A stretch of DNA of 64,000 nt from an uncultured Planctomycetaceae bacterium. Its GTDB lineage: Bacteria > Planctomycetota > Planctomycetia > Planctomycetales > Planctomycetaceae. The notes under the pieces are model-generated. The model saw only the letters and a list, made by a program, of their open reading frames with translations, was not told the origin of the DNA and did not search any database. The stretch lies in assembly GCA_903858815.1 (NCBI GenBank), contig CAIOKE010000331.1:28757-92756 (forward strand). The letters run 5' to 3'. Both the position numbers and the translations under genes were made by a program. Positions 17,733 to 27,217 of this stretch are shown piece after piece (position 1 is the first letter of the stretch; each line of letters starts with the position of its first letter).

Positions 17733-18521
17733 TTGTCGACCATTCTGGACGAAATCATCGCTCGAAAGTTTCAGGAAGTTGCGGCTGCGCGGCAGCGTGT
17801 GTCGCTGAGCCGGCTGGAGGCACTCTGTGAGGCTGCTCCTGCGCCGCGTGGATTCCTGAAGGCACTGCAGCAGGCTGCTGCACCGGCTCTGATTGCGGAA
17901 GTCAAAAAGGCGTCTCCTTCCGCTGGTCTGATTCGGGCGGATTTTGATCCTGTCAGTATCGCCCGGCAGTATCAGTCGGCAGGAGCGGCCTGTCTGAGCG
18001 TGCTGACTGATGAGCACTACTTTCAGGGGCATCTGGATTATCTGGCTGCGATTCGCAGGGAAGTACAGATTCCGGTGATGCGCAAGGAATTCATCATCGA
18101 TCGTTATCAGATCGCAGAGGCTCGTGCTGTGGGTGCTGACTGTGTGCTGCTGATCGCCGAGTGTCTGGACGATATGCAGCTGCGGGATCTGTATGATTAC
18201 GCGCGCGGTCTGGGAATGGATGTGCTGATTGAATTGTATGATCTGCCGAATGTCAGTCGGGTGCTGGCCACGGGAACACACTTGCTGGGGATCAATAATC
18301 GTGATCTGCGGACCTTTGTGACGTCCCTTGAGCACACATTCACGCTGCAGCGGCAGATTCCTGCCGATGTTCTGCTGGTCAGCGAAAGTGGAATTTCCAC
18401 ACAGGCTGACATGCAGCGACTGCGCAGTGCCGGGGTTGGTGCCGTGCTTGTCGGTGAATCACTGATGCGGCAACCGGATATCGGGGTGGCCGTCCGGACT
18501 CTGCTGACGCCGGTGGCCTGA
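17733..18521 (+). CDS. trpC: Indole-3-glycerol phosphate synthase
   Basis: A 262-residue (beta/alpha)8 enzyme that closes the ring of CdRP to indole-3-glycerol phosphate in tryptophan synthesis. Seen: the N-terminal ILDEIIARKFQEV helix, ALIAEVKKASPSAG with the catalytic Lys, LSVLTDEHYFQG, VMRKEFIID, GINNRDLRTF and VSESGI. It starts at TTG 17733 with GGAG 8 bases upstream; no ATG fits. No other trp genes are adjacent. It ends five bases before the convergent transporter gene. Confidence 0.95.
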   Translation: MSTILDEIIARKFQEVAAARQRVSLSRLEALCEAAPAPRGFLKALQQAAAPALIAEVKKASPSAGLIRADFDPVSIARQYQSAGAACLSVLTDEHYFQGHLDYLAAIRREVQIPVMRKEFIIDRYQIAEARAVGADCVLLIAECLDDMQLRDLYDYARGLGMDVLIELYDLPNVSRVLATGTHLLGINNRDLRTFVTSLEHTFTLQRQIPADVLLVSESGISTQADMQRLRSAGVGAVLVGESLMRQPDIGVAVRTLLTPVA

Positions 18522-18526
18522 TCCAG

Positions 18527-20146
18527 TCAGCTGCGAAACAGTGGCAGGATTTTTGTCCAGAAGATCAGAAAGCTGAGGCCTGCGTAGAACAGTCCGCAGC
18601 AGCTGATTCCGATTCGCGAGTACCAGCGAGGGCGCAGTTCGACGGGCAGCAGGCGACAATTGATCCACAGAATATGAAAGGCGGTGACAGCAAGGGCCAC
18701 ATTATTGAAGTTGGCGATCACTGTGACCATGGTTTTCGGGGCGTCCGGGAAACGCAGAAAAATGACGGCCACAATGAAGGTCCACAGCACATAGATCAGC
18801 AGGATCGAATAATACACCTGCCGTGCCTGATTGCCTTTCAGGCGTGTGCGAATTCGGCGACTGCCGCTCCACAGAATATCCGTCCAGCGTCGTGCGAAAT
18901 CATCAACGATCGCCATCTGGCTGGGCAGAAACACCATCAGACCGGTGAACAGGCACAGTCCCCACACCAGTGGGGCCCAGCTGCCGAATGCCGGAGTATG
19001 CAGAATGCCATCGGCGGCCAGCAGTGGCTGAGAATACAGGATATCCCTGCCGAACATCGGCGAGTTCATGGCGAATCCGATTGACAGCAGTGCCGGCAGT
19101 GCCATGCCCATAAAGCATCCGGGGACCCAGACCATCAGCTGATCGGCCAGAATATATCGCCACCAGCCGCGCCAGCGCTGCAGGTTCCGGTCGTTGATCG
19201 GAAACACGGCTCCAATGTGACTGAGCGTGATGTTGTGGCCTCCGACAGCACTGGGGATGGCACCCACCTGACTGCCCATGCCCCAGCCTTTGTCACGGAC
19301 GAAGTTTCCGTAGGCCGAATTACTGAGACCTCCGCCACCGGCATAACCGGCGAAGGCCCCCAGCGTTGCGATGTGTGTCAGTGAGATTGCCGGCCAGACC
19401 CCGTGCTCCCACCGCCAGCTGAACACATTGACGATTGTTTCGCTGCCGGATTCCCCGACGACCGGTACGTTGCCAAACCGAAGGAATCCGCTGAAGACAT
19501 TCCACCAGCCTTCGGCGCTGACAAAAAACAGTCCCATCGTCAGGCAGAAGCCCAGGACCACGAAGACTTTTGCTGTCATGATCCACTGCAGCATATTGTA
19601 GACCTTCCCTCCCACCAGCACCGGCAGTACAACGGCACCGAGTGTGATCAGGGCGAGGGTATTGACCAGCGTCCCGTCAGCTGCTGTGGGGATGCGATCG
19701 AGCCAGATTGTTGCCAGCAGCACGGCGGCGTTCGTGGACAGCCCGGGAATCAGGAATGTGAGGCACAGGACGGCTGTGACCGCCATCCAGAATCGTGGTC
19801 CGGGAAACGTGCGCATGAAGCCGGTAAAGACAGGTTCGCCGCAGTACAGGGCGTAGCGCCCGCATTCCACGTTGTAGAACGCCTGAGTCAGAATGGCAAT
19901 GGTGGCGACCCACATCAGATTTCCACCGTAGCGAGCTGTGACGTCCGGCCCCATCAGCCATTCGCCACCACCGATCTGAATGCCGCACATCACAATGCCG
20001 GGGCCGATCAGTCCGGCCAGGTTTCGCATTCCCAGTGGCTTTGGTTCCGGCAGCTCGGCCGTGGTCCAGGGAGGAATGGCACTTTGATCGAGCCCTGCGG
20101 CCGGAGCAGCGGAGGATTCGGCTGAGGAAGAATGCTGAGTCTGCAT
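18527..20146 (-). CDS. Nramp-like transporter with altered metal-site motif
   Basis: A 539-residue protein with about 11-12 membrane segments and Nramp-like helix order (LIGPGIVMCGIQIGGGEW in the first helix). Where canonical Nramp proteins have DPGN in the first helix, this one reads GGGE, so the Mn/Fe-binding site is changed. A more distant relationship to other LeuT-fold transporters is possible. ATG 20146 has AAAGG 9 bases upstream and is preferred to a TTG nine bases earlier. The first ~45 residues are a hydrophilic, probably disordered, cytoplasmic tail. Confidence 0.7.
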   Translation of the reverse strand: MQTQHSSSAESSAAPAAGLDQSAIPPWTTAELPEPKPLGMRNLAGLIGPGIVMCGIQIGGGEWLMGPDVTARYGGNLMWVATIAILTQAFYNVECGRYALYCGEPVFTGFMRTFPGPRFWMAVTAVLCLTFLIPGLSTNAAVLLATIWLDRIPTAADGTLVNTLALITLGAVVLPVLVGGKVYNMLQWIMTAKVFVVLGFCLTMGLFFVSAEGWWNVFSGFLRFGNVPVVGESGSETIVNVFSWRWEHGVWPAISLTHIATLGAFAGYAGGGGLSNSAYGNFVRDKGWGMGSQVGAIPSAVGGHNITLSHIGAVFPINDRNLQRWRGWWRYILADQLMVWVPGCFMGMALPALLSIGFAMNSPMFGRDILYSQPLLAADGILHTPAFGSWAPLVWGLCLFTGLMVFLPSQMAIVDDFARRWTDILWSGSRRIRTRLKGNQARQVYYSILLIYVLWTFIVAVIFLRFPDAPKTMVTVIANFNNVALAVTAFHILWINCRLLPVELRPRWYSRIGISCCGLFYAGLSFLIFWTKILPLFRS

Positions 20147-20413
20147 GGGACGCAACCTTTGGCGATCGTGAGGCAGCCTGTCTGGTGGAAGCAGGTCCTG
20201 CCGGTGGGGAATCGTTCACTACCATAACCGAAGCGAGTCTTTGAAAACAGCCGACAGCTGCGGGGAACGTCTGAGAATCCGGGGCGTCCCTTTCGGCACA
20301 CTCGACCCCAGCCCCCGCGTAGCCTACTCTGCTGCACAGTCTGCTGCTGATGGGCTTGCCGTTTGGGGCGGTGGCAGCCGGGATGGTTTCTTTTTTCTCA
20401 GGTCGCGACGCAC

Positions 20414-22099
20414 ATGCTGAACTGGAACAGTAATCAACTGACTCATGGGTGGCAGAAGGGCATAACTGCCTTTTATTACGCACTGGGCATGTCGGCAGAC
20501 GATTTTCAGAAGCCGCAGATCGGGATAGGTGTGCCGTTGCTGGACGGGAACACGTGTAATGTTCATGCCTACCAGCTGGCCCAGGAGATTGCTGCCGGGT
20601 GTCGAGAGGCCGGACTGCTGGGCTTTCCGTTTGGCACGCCTGGTGTCAGCGACAACATTTCGCAGGGGCATGAAGGTGGCAACGCCAGTCTGCCGTCGCG
20701 CAATCTGATTGCCAACAGTGCGGAATGTGTTGTCACGGCGCACTGTTACGACGGTCTGATTGGACTGCACAACTGCGACAAGAACGGTCCGGGCTTTGCC
20801 ATGGCTCTGGCCCGTACGAATTTTCCGGGTTTGATCGTCAGTGGTGGCAGCATCCTGCCGGGCTGTCACAACGGCCGGGACATCACGATCCTCGACGTCT
20901 ATGATTCTCAGGCGAAGGCTGCTGTGGGGGCGATGACGCAGGAGGAGTCTCAGGAGATTATTCGGAAGGCCTGTCCGGGTCCGGGCGGTTGTGGGATTGC
21001 CGCGTCGTTTAATACGTGGGGTCTGGCCATGGAGGCGATCGGCCTGATGCTGCCGGCCAGCAGCTCGATTCCGGCGGTTGATCCGGAAAAGCGTGCGGAA
21101 TGTCGACGTGTTGGTGTGGCGATGGTGAATCTGCTGCAGCGCAACATTCGACCGCGTGACATTCTGACGGTGGCGGCCTTCCGGAATGCCGCGGTGACGA
21201 TCGCGGCCGCTGGTGGATCGACCAACGGTGTTCTGCATATTCTGGCACTGGCCCGTGAGGCCGGCGTGGACTTTACACTGCGGGATCTGCAGCAGATCTT
21301 CCGCAGTACTCCGGTGCTGGCATCATTTGCACCTCGTGGTCCGCGCACGATGGTGGATCTGCATCACATCGGGGGGACTCCGGTATTGATGAAGCATCTG
21401 CTGGACAGCGGGTTGCTGGATGGCTCGTGCCTGACGGTCACCGGGCAGACGCTGGCAGAGAATCTGCGGGACGTTCCTCCACCGCCGGCAGGTCAGGATC
21501 TGCTGGTCAGTCGCGAAAACTGTTACAAGCCGTTTGCCGACATGCAGGTGTGTTTTGGAAACCTGGCTCCTGAAGGCATCGTGTTTAAGGTTTCCAGCAT
21601 GAAGGATCCGCGATTCACGGGCCGGGCCGTCTGTTTCGATGATCCGCGGGACATTGTTCGTGCGGTCGAGCAGCGTCGGATTACTCCGGGCAGCGTTATC
21701 ATTCTGCGTTATCTTGGTCCGGTGGCCAGCGGGATGCCGGAAGTTCTGATAGCGACGGCGGCGCTTGCGGTTCCGGAGCTGGATGGGAAGATAGCTTTCC
21801 TGTCTGATGCTCGAGTTTCCGGAGTTTCCCATGGTGCCATCGGGGTGCATTGTGCTCCTGAAGCCGCTGTGGGCGGGCCGATCGCCTGTGTGGAGGACGG
21901 TGACGAGATTTCGTTTGATCTGCTGGAGGGCGTGATTCACGTGGCTGTTTCGGCAGAGACTCTGGCGGCGCGGAAGGCAAAGCTGCCAGCGTGGAATGGT
22001 CTGCGGACAATGCGCGGTTATCTGGCGGACTGGTCGGCCACGGTGGCGCAGGCCAGCCATGGCTGTGTCTCACTGGCTCTGCATCCGCAGTGTCGCTGA
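20414..22099 (+). CDS. IlvD/Edd family dehydratase (dihydroxy-acid dehydratase-like)
   Basis: A 561-residue Fe-S dehydratase of the IlvD/Edd family. All three cluster cysteines are recognisable: Cys48 in GNTCN, HNCDKNGPG, and GPGGCGIAAS. GNLAPEGIV and CAPEAAVGGPIACVEDGDEI are conserved. The C-terminal DGRFSGG-type motif is SDARVSGVSHG here, which departs from standard DHAD. It therefore may act in branched-chain amino acid synthesis (dihydroxyvalerate to ketoisovalerate) or on a sugar acid. Start 20414 gives the natural N-terminus; upstream open frame is ignored. No other ilv genes are nearby. Confidence 0.82.
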   Translation: MLNWNSNQLTHGWQKGITAFYYALGMSADDFQKPQIGIGVPLLDGNTCNVHAYQLAQEIAAGCREAGLLGFPFGTPGVSDNISQGHEGGNASLPSRNLIANSAECVVTAHCYDGLIGLHNCDKNGPGFAMALARTNFPGLIVSGGSILPGCHNGRDITILDVYDSQAKAAVGAMTQEESQEIIRKACPGPGGCGIAASFNTWGLAMEAIGLMLPASSSIPAVDPEKRAECRRVGVAMVNLLQRNIRPRDILTVAAFRNAAVTIAAAGGSTNGVLHILALAREAGVDFTLRDLQQIFRSTPVLASFAPRGPRTMVDLHHIGGTPVLMKHLLDSGLLDGSCLTVTGQTLAENLRDVPPPPAGQDLLVSRENCYKPFADMQVCFGNLAPEGIVFKVSSMKDPRFTGRAVCFDDPRDIVRAVEQRRITPGSVIILRYLGPVASGMPEVLIATAALAVPELDGKIAFLSDARVSGVSHGAIGVHCAPEAAVGGPIACVEDGDEISFDLLEGVIHVAVSAETLAARKAKLPAWNGLRTMRGYLADWSATVAQASHGCVSLALHPQCR

Positions 22100-22158
22100 T
22101 CGACAGTGTGGTCTGCGGTTACTGCGTGCCCCTTCCTGCATTCAGGGAGTGCTGAACT

Positions 22159-22845
22159 GTGCCTCGTCAAACTCGGGAGTCTGCTGTTCAGAAAAAACAG
22201 CGAACGCTGCAGATTGTGCAGCGGTTGCAGCTGTTGTTTCCTGTGGCTGAATGCGCTTTGTATCACACCAATGCATTCCAGCTGCTGGTCGCAACCATTC
22301 TGTCAGCGCAATGCACGGATGAGCGAGTCAATAAATCGACTCCGGAACTGTTCCGCCGATTTCCTGATGCGGCCGCGCTGGCAGCAGCCAGTCAGGAGGA
22401 GGTGGAGGAGATCGTTCGTCCGCTGGGGTTCTTTCGCAGCAAAGCGGCCAACATTCGGGCGATGGCTGCACAGCTGCAGGAGCAGTATGGGGGAGAAGTG
22501 CCGCAGGACCTGGAGGCATTGGTTGTTCTGCCGGGTGTTGGACGCAAGACGGCCAGTGTGGTGCTGGGAACGTGGTACGGGATTCCTTCGGGAGTCGTGG
22601 TGGATACTCATGTGAAACGCCTGACGAATCTGCTGGGTCTTGTCAGGTCAGATAACCCGGAGATTATCGAGCGTGAGCTGATGGAGCTGGTGCCGCAGGA
22701 CGAGTGGATCAATTTTTCGCATCGGCTGATTCATCATGGTCGTCGCACGTGTATTGCTCGTCGGCCGCAGTGTGCCGGCTGTGGCCTGCTGCCGTTGTGT
22801 CGCCGTGTCAGTCTGGCGCCGCTGGATGATTCGGCCGACAGCTGA
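22159..22845 (+). CDS. nth: Endonuclease III (DNA glycosylase/AP lyase)
   Basis: A 228-residue base-excision repair enzyme that removes oxidised pyrimidines. The helix-hairpin-helix LPGVGRKTASVVLG carries the catalytic Lys, VVDTHVKRL carries the catalytic Asp, and the C-terminal cluster loop has cysteines in the C-x6-C-x2-C-x5-C pattern (CIARRPQCAGCGLLPLC), so a [4Fe-4S] cluster is expected. Starts at GTG 22159 with GGGAG 9 bases upstream. Confidence 0.95.
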   Translation: MPRQTRESAVQKKQRTLQIVQRLQLLFPVAECALYHTNAFQLLVATILSAQCTDERVNKSTPELFRRFPDAAALAAASQEEVEEIVRPLGFFRSKAANIRAMAAQLQEQYGGEVPQDLEALVVLPGVGRKTASVVLGTWYGIPSGVVVDTHVKRLTNLLGLVRSDNPEIIERELMELVPQDEWINFSHRLIHHGRRTCIARRPQCAGCGLLPLCRRVSLAPLDDSADS

Positions 22846-22967
22846 GCGGTCGCCTGCACAAATGACAGCCGGCTGCTGGTCTGTTATTGTCTGTTTGCTC
22901 AGTTCTGTTCTGTTGTTGCGACGGCAGTGCCTGACGTCTGCTGTCATGGGATCCCGGAGTATCACTG

Positions 22968-24152
22968 ATGCTGACCAGATTCATTTGTGATCTGTCTGAT
23001 CGAAGTTGTCGTTCAGGCATGCTGCTGCTGTTGTCCGGCATGATTCTGCTGGCTGGCAGCCACGTGGCGGGGGCTCAACAGCCTGAAGCTGTACCTGACG
23101 CGCCGGGTCGGTGGGAGCGTGAGCGTGCGGTGGCGTGGCACAGTACGATTCCGTGGCTGGCTGGTTTCAATTATCTGCCCAGTAATGCCATCAATCAGCT
23201 GGAGATGTTTCAGGCTGAGACATTCAGTCCTGACGTGATTGATCGGGAATTCGGTTATGCTCGAAAACTGGGTTTCAACACGGCGAGAATCTTTCTGCAT
23301 GACCTGCTGTGGGTGCAGGACAGCGACGGATTTCTGAAGCGATGTGACGAGGTACTGGGGATTGCTGAGCGGAACGGGATGCGGGTGATGTTTGTGCTGT
23401 TTGACAGCTGCTGGCATCCGGTACCACGACTGGGCCCGCAGCCAGCGCCGCTGCCTTTTACTCATAACAGTGGCTGGGTGCAGAGTCCTGGAATTGAAAT
23501 TCTGAAGGACCCGGCGAAGGGGCCGCATCTGCAGGCGTATGTGCAGGGGGTCGTGCGGCGTTTTGCGAATGACAAACGTGTTGTGACGTGGGATATCTGG
23601 AACGAGCCTGACAATTTTGATGGGGGTGCTGCGAAGCGTCCGGATCTGGAACCGCGCAACAAGCCTGAGCTGGTGAATCGTCTGCTGCCTCAGGCCTTTG
23701 CGTGGGCGCGAGCTGCCGGGCCTTCACAGCCGCTGACTTCGGGGGTCTGGCGTGACAGTGAAAACACGGCCGAGCTGGACGACTGCAAACGGATCCAGCT
23801 GTCGAACAGTGACGTCATCAGTTTTCATACGTATGGTGATGTGGCCTCTTTGCAGCGGTGTATTGATCGCCTTGGAGCGTACGGTCGTCCGCTGCAGTGC
23901 ACGGAATTCATGGCTCGCCCGAACGGCAGTGAATTTGAGCCGCATCTGGGTGTGATGAAGCAGCGTGGGGTGTCTGCGTGGTGCTGGGGTTTTATCAACG
24001 GCAGGTCGCAGACGATTTATCCGTGGGATTCGTGGCGTAAGACCTATGATGGGCCACCGCCGGTCTGGTTTCACGATGTGCTTGAAGCGGACGGTCGACC
24101 TTTTCGGCAGACTGAAGTGGATTACATTCGAAGGATCACCGGGGCACGATAG
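22968..24152 (+). CDS. Secreted glycoside hydrolase, clan GH-A (GH5-like)
   Basis: A 394-residue exported enzyme with a signal peptide (LLLLSGMILLAGSHVAGAQ) after a short basic N-terminus. The TIM-barrel signature is present: TWDIWNEPDN with the acid/base Glu and LQCTEFMARP with the probable nucleophile Glu, plus ARIFLHDLLW on an early strand. GH5-like enzymes cleave beta-linked polysaccharides; the exact substrate is not readable. GGAG is 8 bases before ATG 22968. The following esterase gene is on the same strand 44 bases downstream, which would fit polysaccharide degradation. Confidence 0.85.
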   Translation: MLTRFICDLSDRSCRSGMLLLLSGMILLAGSHVAGAQQPEAVPDAPGRWERERAVAWHSTIPWLAGFNYLPSNAINQLEMFQAETFSPDVIDREFGYARKLGFNTARIFLHDLLWVQDSDGFLKRCDEVLGIAERNGMRVMFVLFDSCWHPVPRLGPQPAPLPFTHNSGWVQSPGIEILKDPAKGPHLQAYVQGVVRRFANDKRVVTWDIWNEPDNFDGGAAKRPDLEPRNKPELVNRLLPQAFAWARAAGPSQPLTSGVWRDSENTAELDDCKRIQLSNSDVISFHTYGDVASLQRCIDRLGAYGRPLQCTEFMARPNGSEFEPHLGVMKQRGVSAWCWGFINGRSQTIYPWDSWRKTYDGPPPVWFHDVLEADGRPFRQTEVDYIRRITGAR

Positions 24153-24196
24153 TTGGTGATGGCGGTGATAGTCTCTGGTCTTTGAAAGCAAGCGGG

Positions 24197-25075
24197 ATGG
24201 CAGCAAAATTTCGCGTGTTCTGGGCTCTGCTGTGGTTGGTGTCCTGCTGTGTTCCGGCTGGCGCCCAGTCGACGTCTGCGGCAGCAGCGACCGCGGTCGG
24301 TTTGCAGGCGGCTGAGGTGCTGCATGCCGGTTTGCCGTATCGGGATGCGGGGGGGCTTGACGAGGAGGGTCGGCAGCGTTGTCAGATCGACCTTGTGGTT
24401 CCAGAGGGGCAGCGGGATTTTGCGACGGTGATCTGGTTTCATGGAGGTGGCTTGACGAAGGGGCAGCGGTCAATTCCTGCGCCGCTGCGTGGAAAAGGAT
24501 TCGCGGTGGCAGCTGCCGGTTATCGACTCAGCCCGGCCGTCAAAGCGCCCGTCTGCATTCAGGATGCGGCAGCTGCTGTGGCGTGGGTGCTGAAGAATAT
24601 CGGAAGTTATGGGGGTGATCCGAAGCGAGTGGTGGTTGCCGGCCATTCCGCGGGCGGCTATTTGACGCTGATGGTGGGACTGGATCGCAGCTGGCTGCAG
24701 GCGGAGGGGGTTTCGGCCGATCAACTGGCTGGACTGGCACCGTTGAGCGGGCAGGCGATCACGCATTTTACGATTCGCGGCGAGCAGGGCATCAGCGATC
24801 GGCAGCCGATCATTGACCGCTATGCTCCGCTGTTTCACGTGCGTGCGGATTGTGCTCCGATTCTGCTGATCACGGGTGATCGGAACCGTGAGCTGCTGGG
24901 CCGTTACGAGGAAAATGCGTATCTGTGGCGGATGTTTCAGGAGGTGCAGCATCGGGCGGTGGAACTGCATGAGTTACAGGGATTTGATCATGGTCAGATG
25001 GCGGAACCGGCATTTCCGCTGCTGACACGATTTGTCAGAGCATTGACGGGTCCGGCGGCGGAGAAAAAGCCATGA
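24197..25075 (+). CDS. Secreted alpha/beta-hydrolase (esterase)
   Basis: A 292-residue exported carboxylesterase-like protein with a signal peptide (VFWALLWLVSCCVPAGAQS). Catalytic features: oxyanion-hole HGGG in WFHGGGLTKG, nucleophile elbow AGHSAGGY, a late Asp in ITGDRN and the His in GFDHGQM. It resembles BD-FAE/lipase-like esterases that remove acyl groups from glycans or small esters. The stop codon overlaps the next gene's start (ATGA), so the two are probably translated together. Start 24197 fits the signal peptide better than the TTG at 24182. Confidence 0.85.
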   Translation: MAAKFRVFWALLWLVSCCVPAGAQSTSAAAATAVGLQAAEVLHAGLPYRDAGGLDEEGRQRCQIDLVVPEGQRDFATVIWFHGGGLTKGQRSIPAPLRGKGFAVAAAGYRLSPAVKAPVCIQDAAAAVAWVLKNIGSYGGDPKRVVVAGHSAGGYLTLMVGLDRSWLQAEGVSADQLAGLAPLSGQAITHFTIRGEQGISDRQPIIDRYAPLFHVRADCAPILLITGDRNRELLGRYEENAYLWRMFQEVQHRAVELHELQGFDHGQMAEPAFPLLTRFVRALTGPAAEKKP

Positions 25076-26511
25076 GGAATTCCGGGAAGCGGGTGTGGGG
25101 CAGCATTTCAACCGTGCTGTGCTGGCTGTTGCCGGTGCTGGGCTGCTCTGGATTGCAGGCCGAGGACTGGCCGCAGTTTCGAGGTCCGGGATCCGGGGGT
25201 GTCAGTCATTCGACGCAGTCGTTACCGGGGCAACCGGCACGTGATCAGCAGCTGCAGTGGCAGGTGCAGTTGCCTTGCGGGCACTCGTCACCGGTGATTG
25301 CCGGTTCGCGTCTGTTTCTGACCGGAGTGGATGGTGAAGATCTGGTGATGCTGTCGCTGGATCGAGCGACCGGGAGGCAGCTGTGGAAACAGAAGGTGCC
25401 ATGGGAGACCAAAGAGAAGTTTCACACGACCGGCAGTCTGGCTCAGTCCACACCTGTAACGGACGGCGAGGTGGTGGTGGGTTTTTTTGGCAGCAGCGGA
25501 CTGCATGCGTGGACTGTGGACGGGCAGCCGTTGTGGAGTCTGCGGATGGGGCCGTTTGCCAATGATTTTGGCGCAGGCAGTTCCCCGGTGATCGATGGTG
25601 AGCGGGTGGTGCTGGTGCAGGATCATGACGTGGATTCCTTCATAGCCGTTTATGATCGACGTACGGGGCGTCAGTTGTGGCGTCAGGATCGTTCCGAGTT
25701 TCTGCGGAACTATGCAACGCCGCTGATCTGGAACGTCGGCGGTCGACGTCAGATTGTGGTGCTGGCCACGTTGCGGATTGTCTCGTATGACCTTGAGACG
25801 GGTGCGGAGGTCTGGAGTGTGAGTGGGGTGTCGCGGATCATCAATATGACTCCTGTGATCGGCGACGACAATATCCTTTACGCTGCGTGTTTCTCACCGG
25901 GCAATGATGCTGAAGACCGAGTGAGTCCGCTGACACTGGACGAGCTGTTTGCTGCGGACAAGGATGGGAATGGGACGATAGAGGAGTCCGAGTTTCCGGA
26001 TCATCCCTTCAAAGGGCGATTTTCGCAGCTGGATCGCAACAAGGATCAGCATCTGACGAAGGCTGAGTATGAAGTGGCCAGTCGGCCGCATGTGGCCGGG
26101 CGCAATGTGGTACTGGCGATTCGACCGGGTGGTACGGGTGATATCACGAAGACGCATGTGATGTGGGAGCATCAGAAGCAGATTCCGTATTGTCCTTCGC
26201 CGCTGTTTTACCGTGGGCGGTTATTTATGGTGAAGAATGGGGGCATTCTGACGGTGCTGCAGGCGGACACGGGAGCTGTTCTGAAGCAGAAGCGACTGCA
26301 GATGACGAATGACTATTACGCATCTCCGGTGGCCGGCGACGGCAAGGTGTATCTGGTGAACGTCAATGGCGGGCTGACTGTGCTGGATGCGGAATCTTTT
26401 GAGGAGCGTCACACAGCGGATCTGGGCGGTGACGTGCATGCAACGCCGGCAATTGCGGACGGTCGTTTGTTTGTGCGTGTGGGCGATCAACTGTATTGTT
26501 TTGGCGAATAG
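25072..26511 (+). CDS. PQQ-type beta-propeller protein with two EF-hands
   Basis: A 479-residue exported protein. The N-terminal hydrophobic stretch ends in LLPVLGC, which could be a lipobox. The body consists of PQQ-like blades (for example GRQLWKQKVPWE, GRQLWRQDRSEF). Two EF-hand loops are inserted near residues 296-307 (DKDGNGTIEESE) and 320-331 (DRNKDQHLTKAE), predicted to bind calcium. Such proteins are common in planctomycetes; none of the quinone-ligand residues needed for a true dehydrogenase are claimed. Likely role is extracytoplasmic scaffolding. Confidence 0.85.
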   Translation: MRNSGKRVWGSISTVLCWLLPVLGCSGLQAEDWPQFRGPGSGGVSHSTQSLPGQPARDQQLQWQVQLPCGHSSPVIAGSRLFLTGVDGEDLVMLSLDRATGRQLWKQKVPWETKEKFHTTGSLAQSTPVTDGEVVVGFFGSSGLHAWTVDGQPLWSLRMGPFANDFGAGSSPVIDGERVVLVQDHDVDSFIAVYDRRTGRQLWRQDRSEFLRNYATPLIWNVGGRRQIVVLATLRIVSYDLETGAEVWSVSGVSRIINMTPVIGDDNILYAACFSPGNDAEDRVSPLTLDELFAADKDGNGTIEESEFPDHPFKGRFSQLDRNKDQHLTKAEYEVASRPHVAGRNVVLAIRPGGTGDITKTHVMWEHQKQIPYCPSPLFYRGRLFMVKNGGILTVLQADTGAVLKQKRLQMTNDYYASPVAGDGKVYLVNVNGGLTVLDAESFEERHTADLGGDVHATPAIADGRLFVRVGDQLYCFGE

Positions 26512-26635
26512 TGGGTGTGCTGGCTGATTTGTGTGAGGGTGTTGGCTGCATTACAGCAGGGGTTCGGAGTGACGGGCTGTGGCCGTCGGTCGCCCCTGGA
26601 TTTCTCAACCTGAAGTGTTCAGAAAGGCGATTGCC

Positions 26636-27097
26636 GTGTCTGTGGAAGCTCGACTTGTGGAACTTGGAATTACTCTGCCTCAGCCTCCGCCGCCGGGTGG
26701 CGTTTATACTCCGGTGGTGGTGGTGGACCGGATGGCGTATGTCAGCGGTCAGGTTCCGTACGGTCCGGATGGAAAGCTGGTGACGGGGCGCGTGGGTTCC
26801 GAGCTGACGGAGGAGCAGGGTGCTGCTGCGGCTCGGGTGGTTGCGTTGACGATGCTGGCGACGATCAAGGCCAGTCTGGGCAGTCTGGATCGGGTGCGTC
26901 GGATTGTGAAAGTTCTGGGAATGGTGAATTCGACGGCGGATTTCCAGCGTCATCCGGCGGTGATGAATGGATTCAGCAATACGATGGTTGAGATTTTCGG
27001 TGATGCCGGCAAGGCTGCTCGCAGTGCCGTGGGCATGGGTTCACTACCATATAATGTGCCGGTGGAAGTGGAAGCCATTCTTGAGCTGAACGACTGA
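26636..27097 (+). CDS. RidA-family protein
   Basis: A 153-residue RidA-like protein (the family is usually 125-155). The start SVEARLVELGITLP, the beta strand VVVVDRMAYVSGQVP and the end YNVPVEVEAILEL match RidA family subgroups that often accompany amino-acid metabolism genes. Archetypal RidA hydrolyses reactive enamine/imine intermediates released by PLP enzymes; the catalytic Arg near the C-terminus of true RidA is not seen, so the activity is uncertain. GTG 26636 with AAAGG 8 bases upstream was chosen. It opens a four-gene row on the same strand. Confidence 0.8.
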   Translation: MSVEARLVELGITLPQPPPPGGVYTPVVVVDRMAYVSGQVPYGPDGKLVTGRVGSELTEEQGAAAARVVALTMLATIKASLGSLDRVRRIVKVLGMVNSTADFQRHPAVMNGFSNTMVEIFGDAGKAARSAVGMGSLPYNVPVEVEAILELND

Positions 27098-27217
27098 TTC
27101 CGGGGTTCGCACTGGTTCAGGCGATTGATTCGCGGGTTCTGGACGGTATGCTGTCGTCTGGTGCGTAACTGTTTCCGGGCTTGGGACGGTGTCCAGTGTC
27201 AGCGGGGAAGGGGATCG

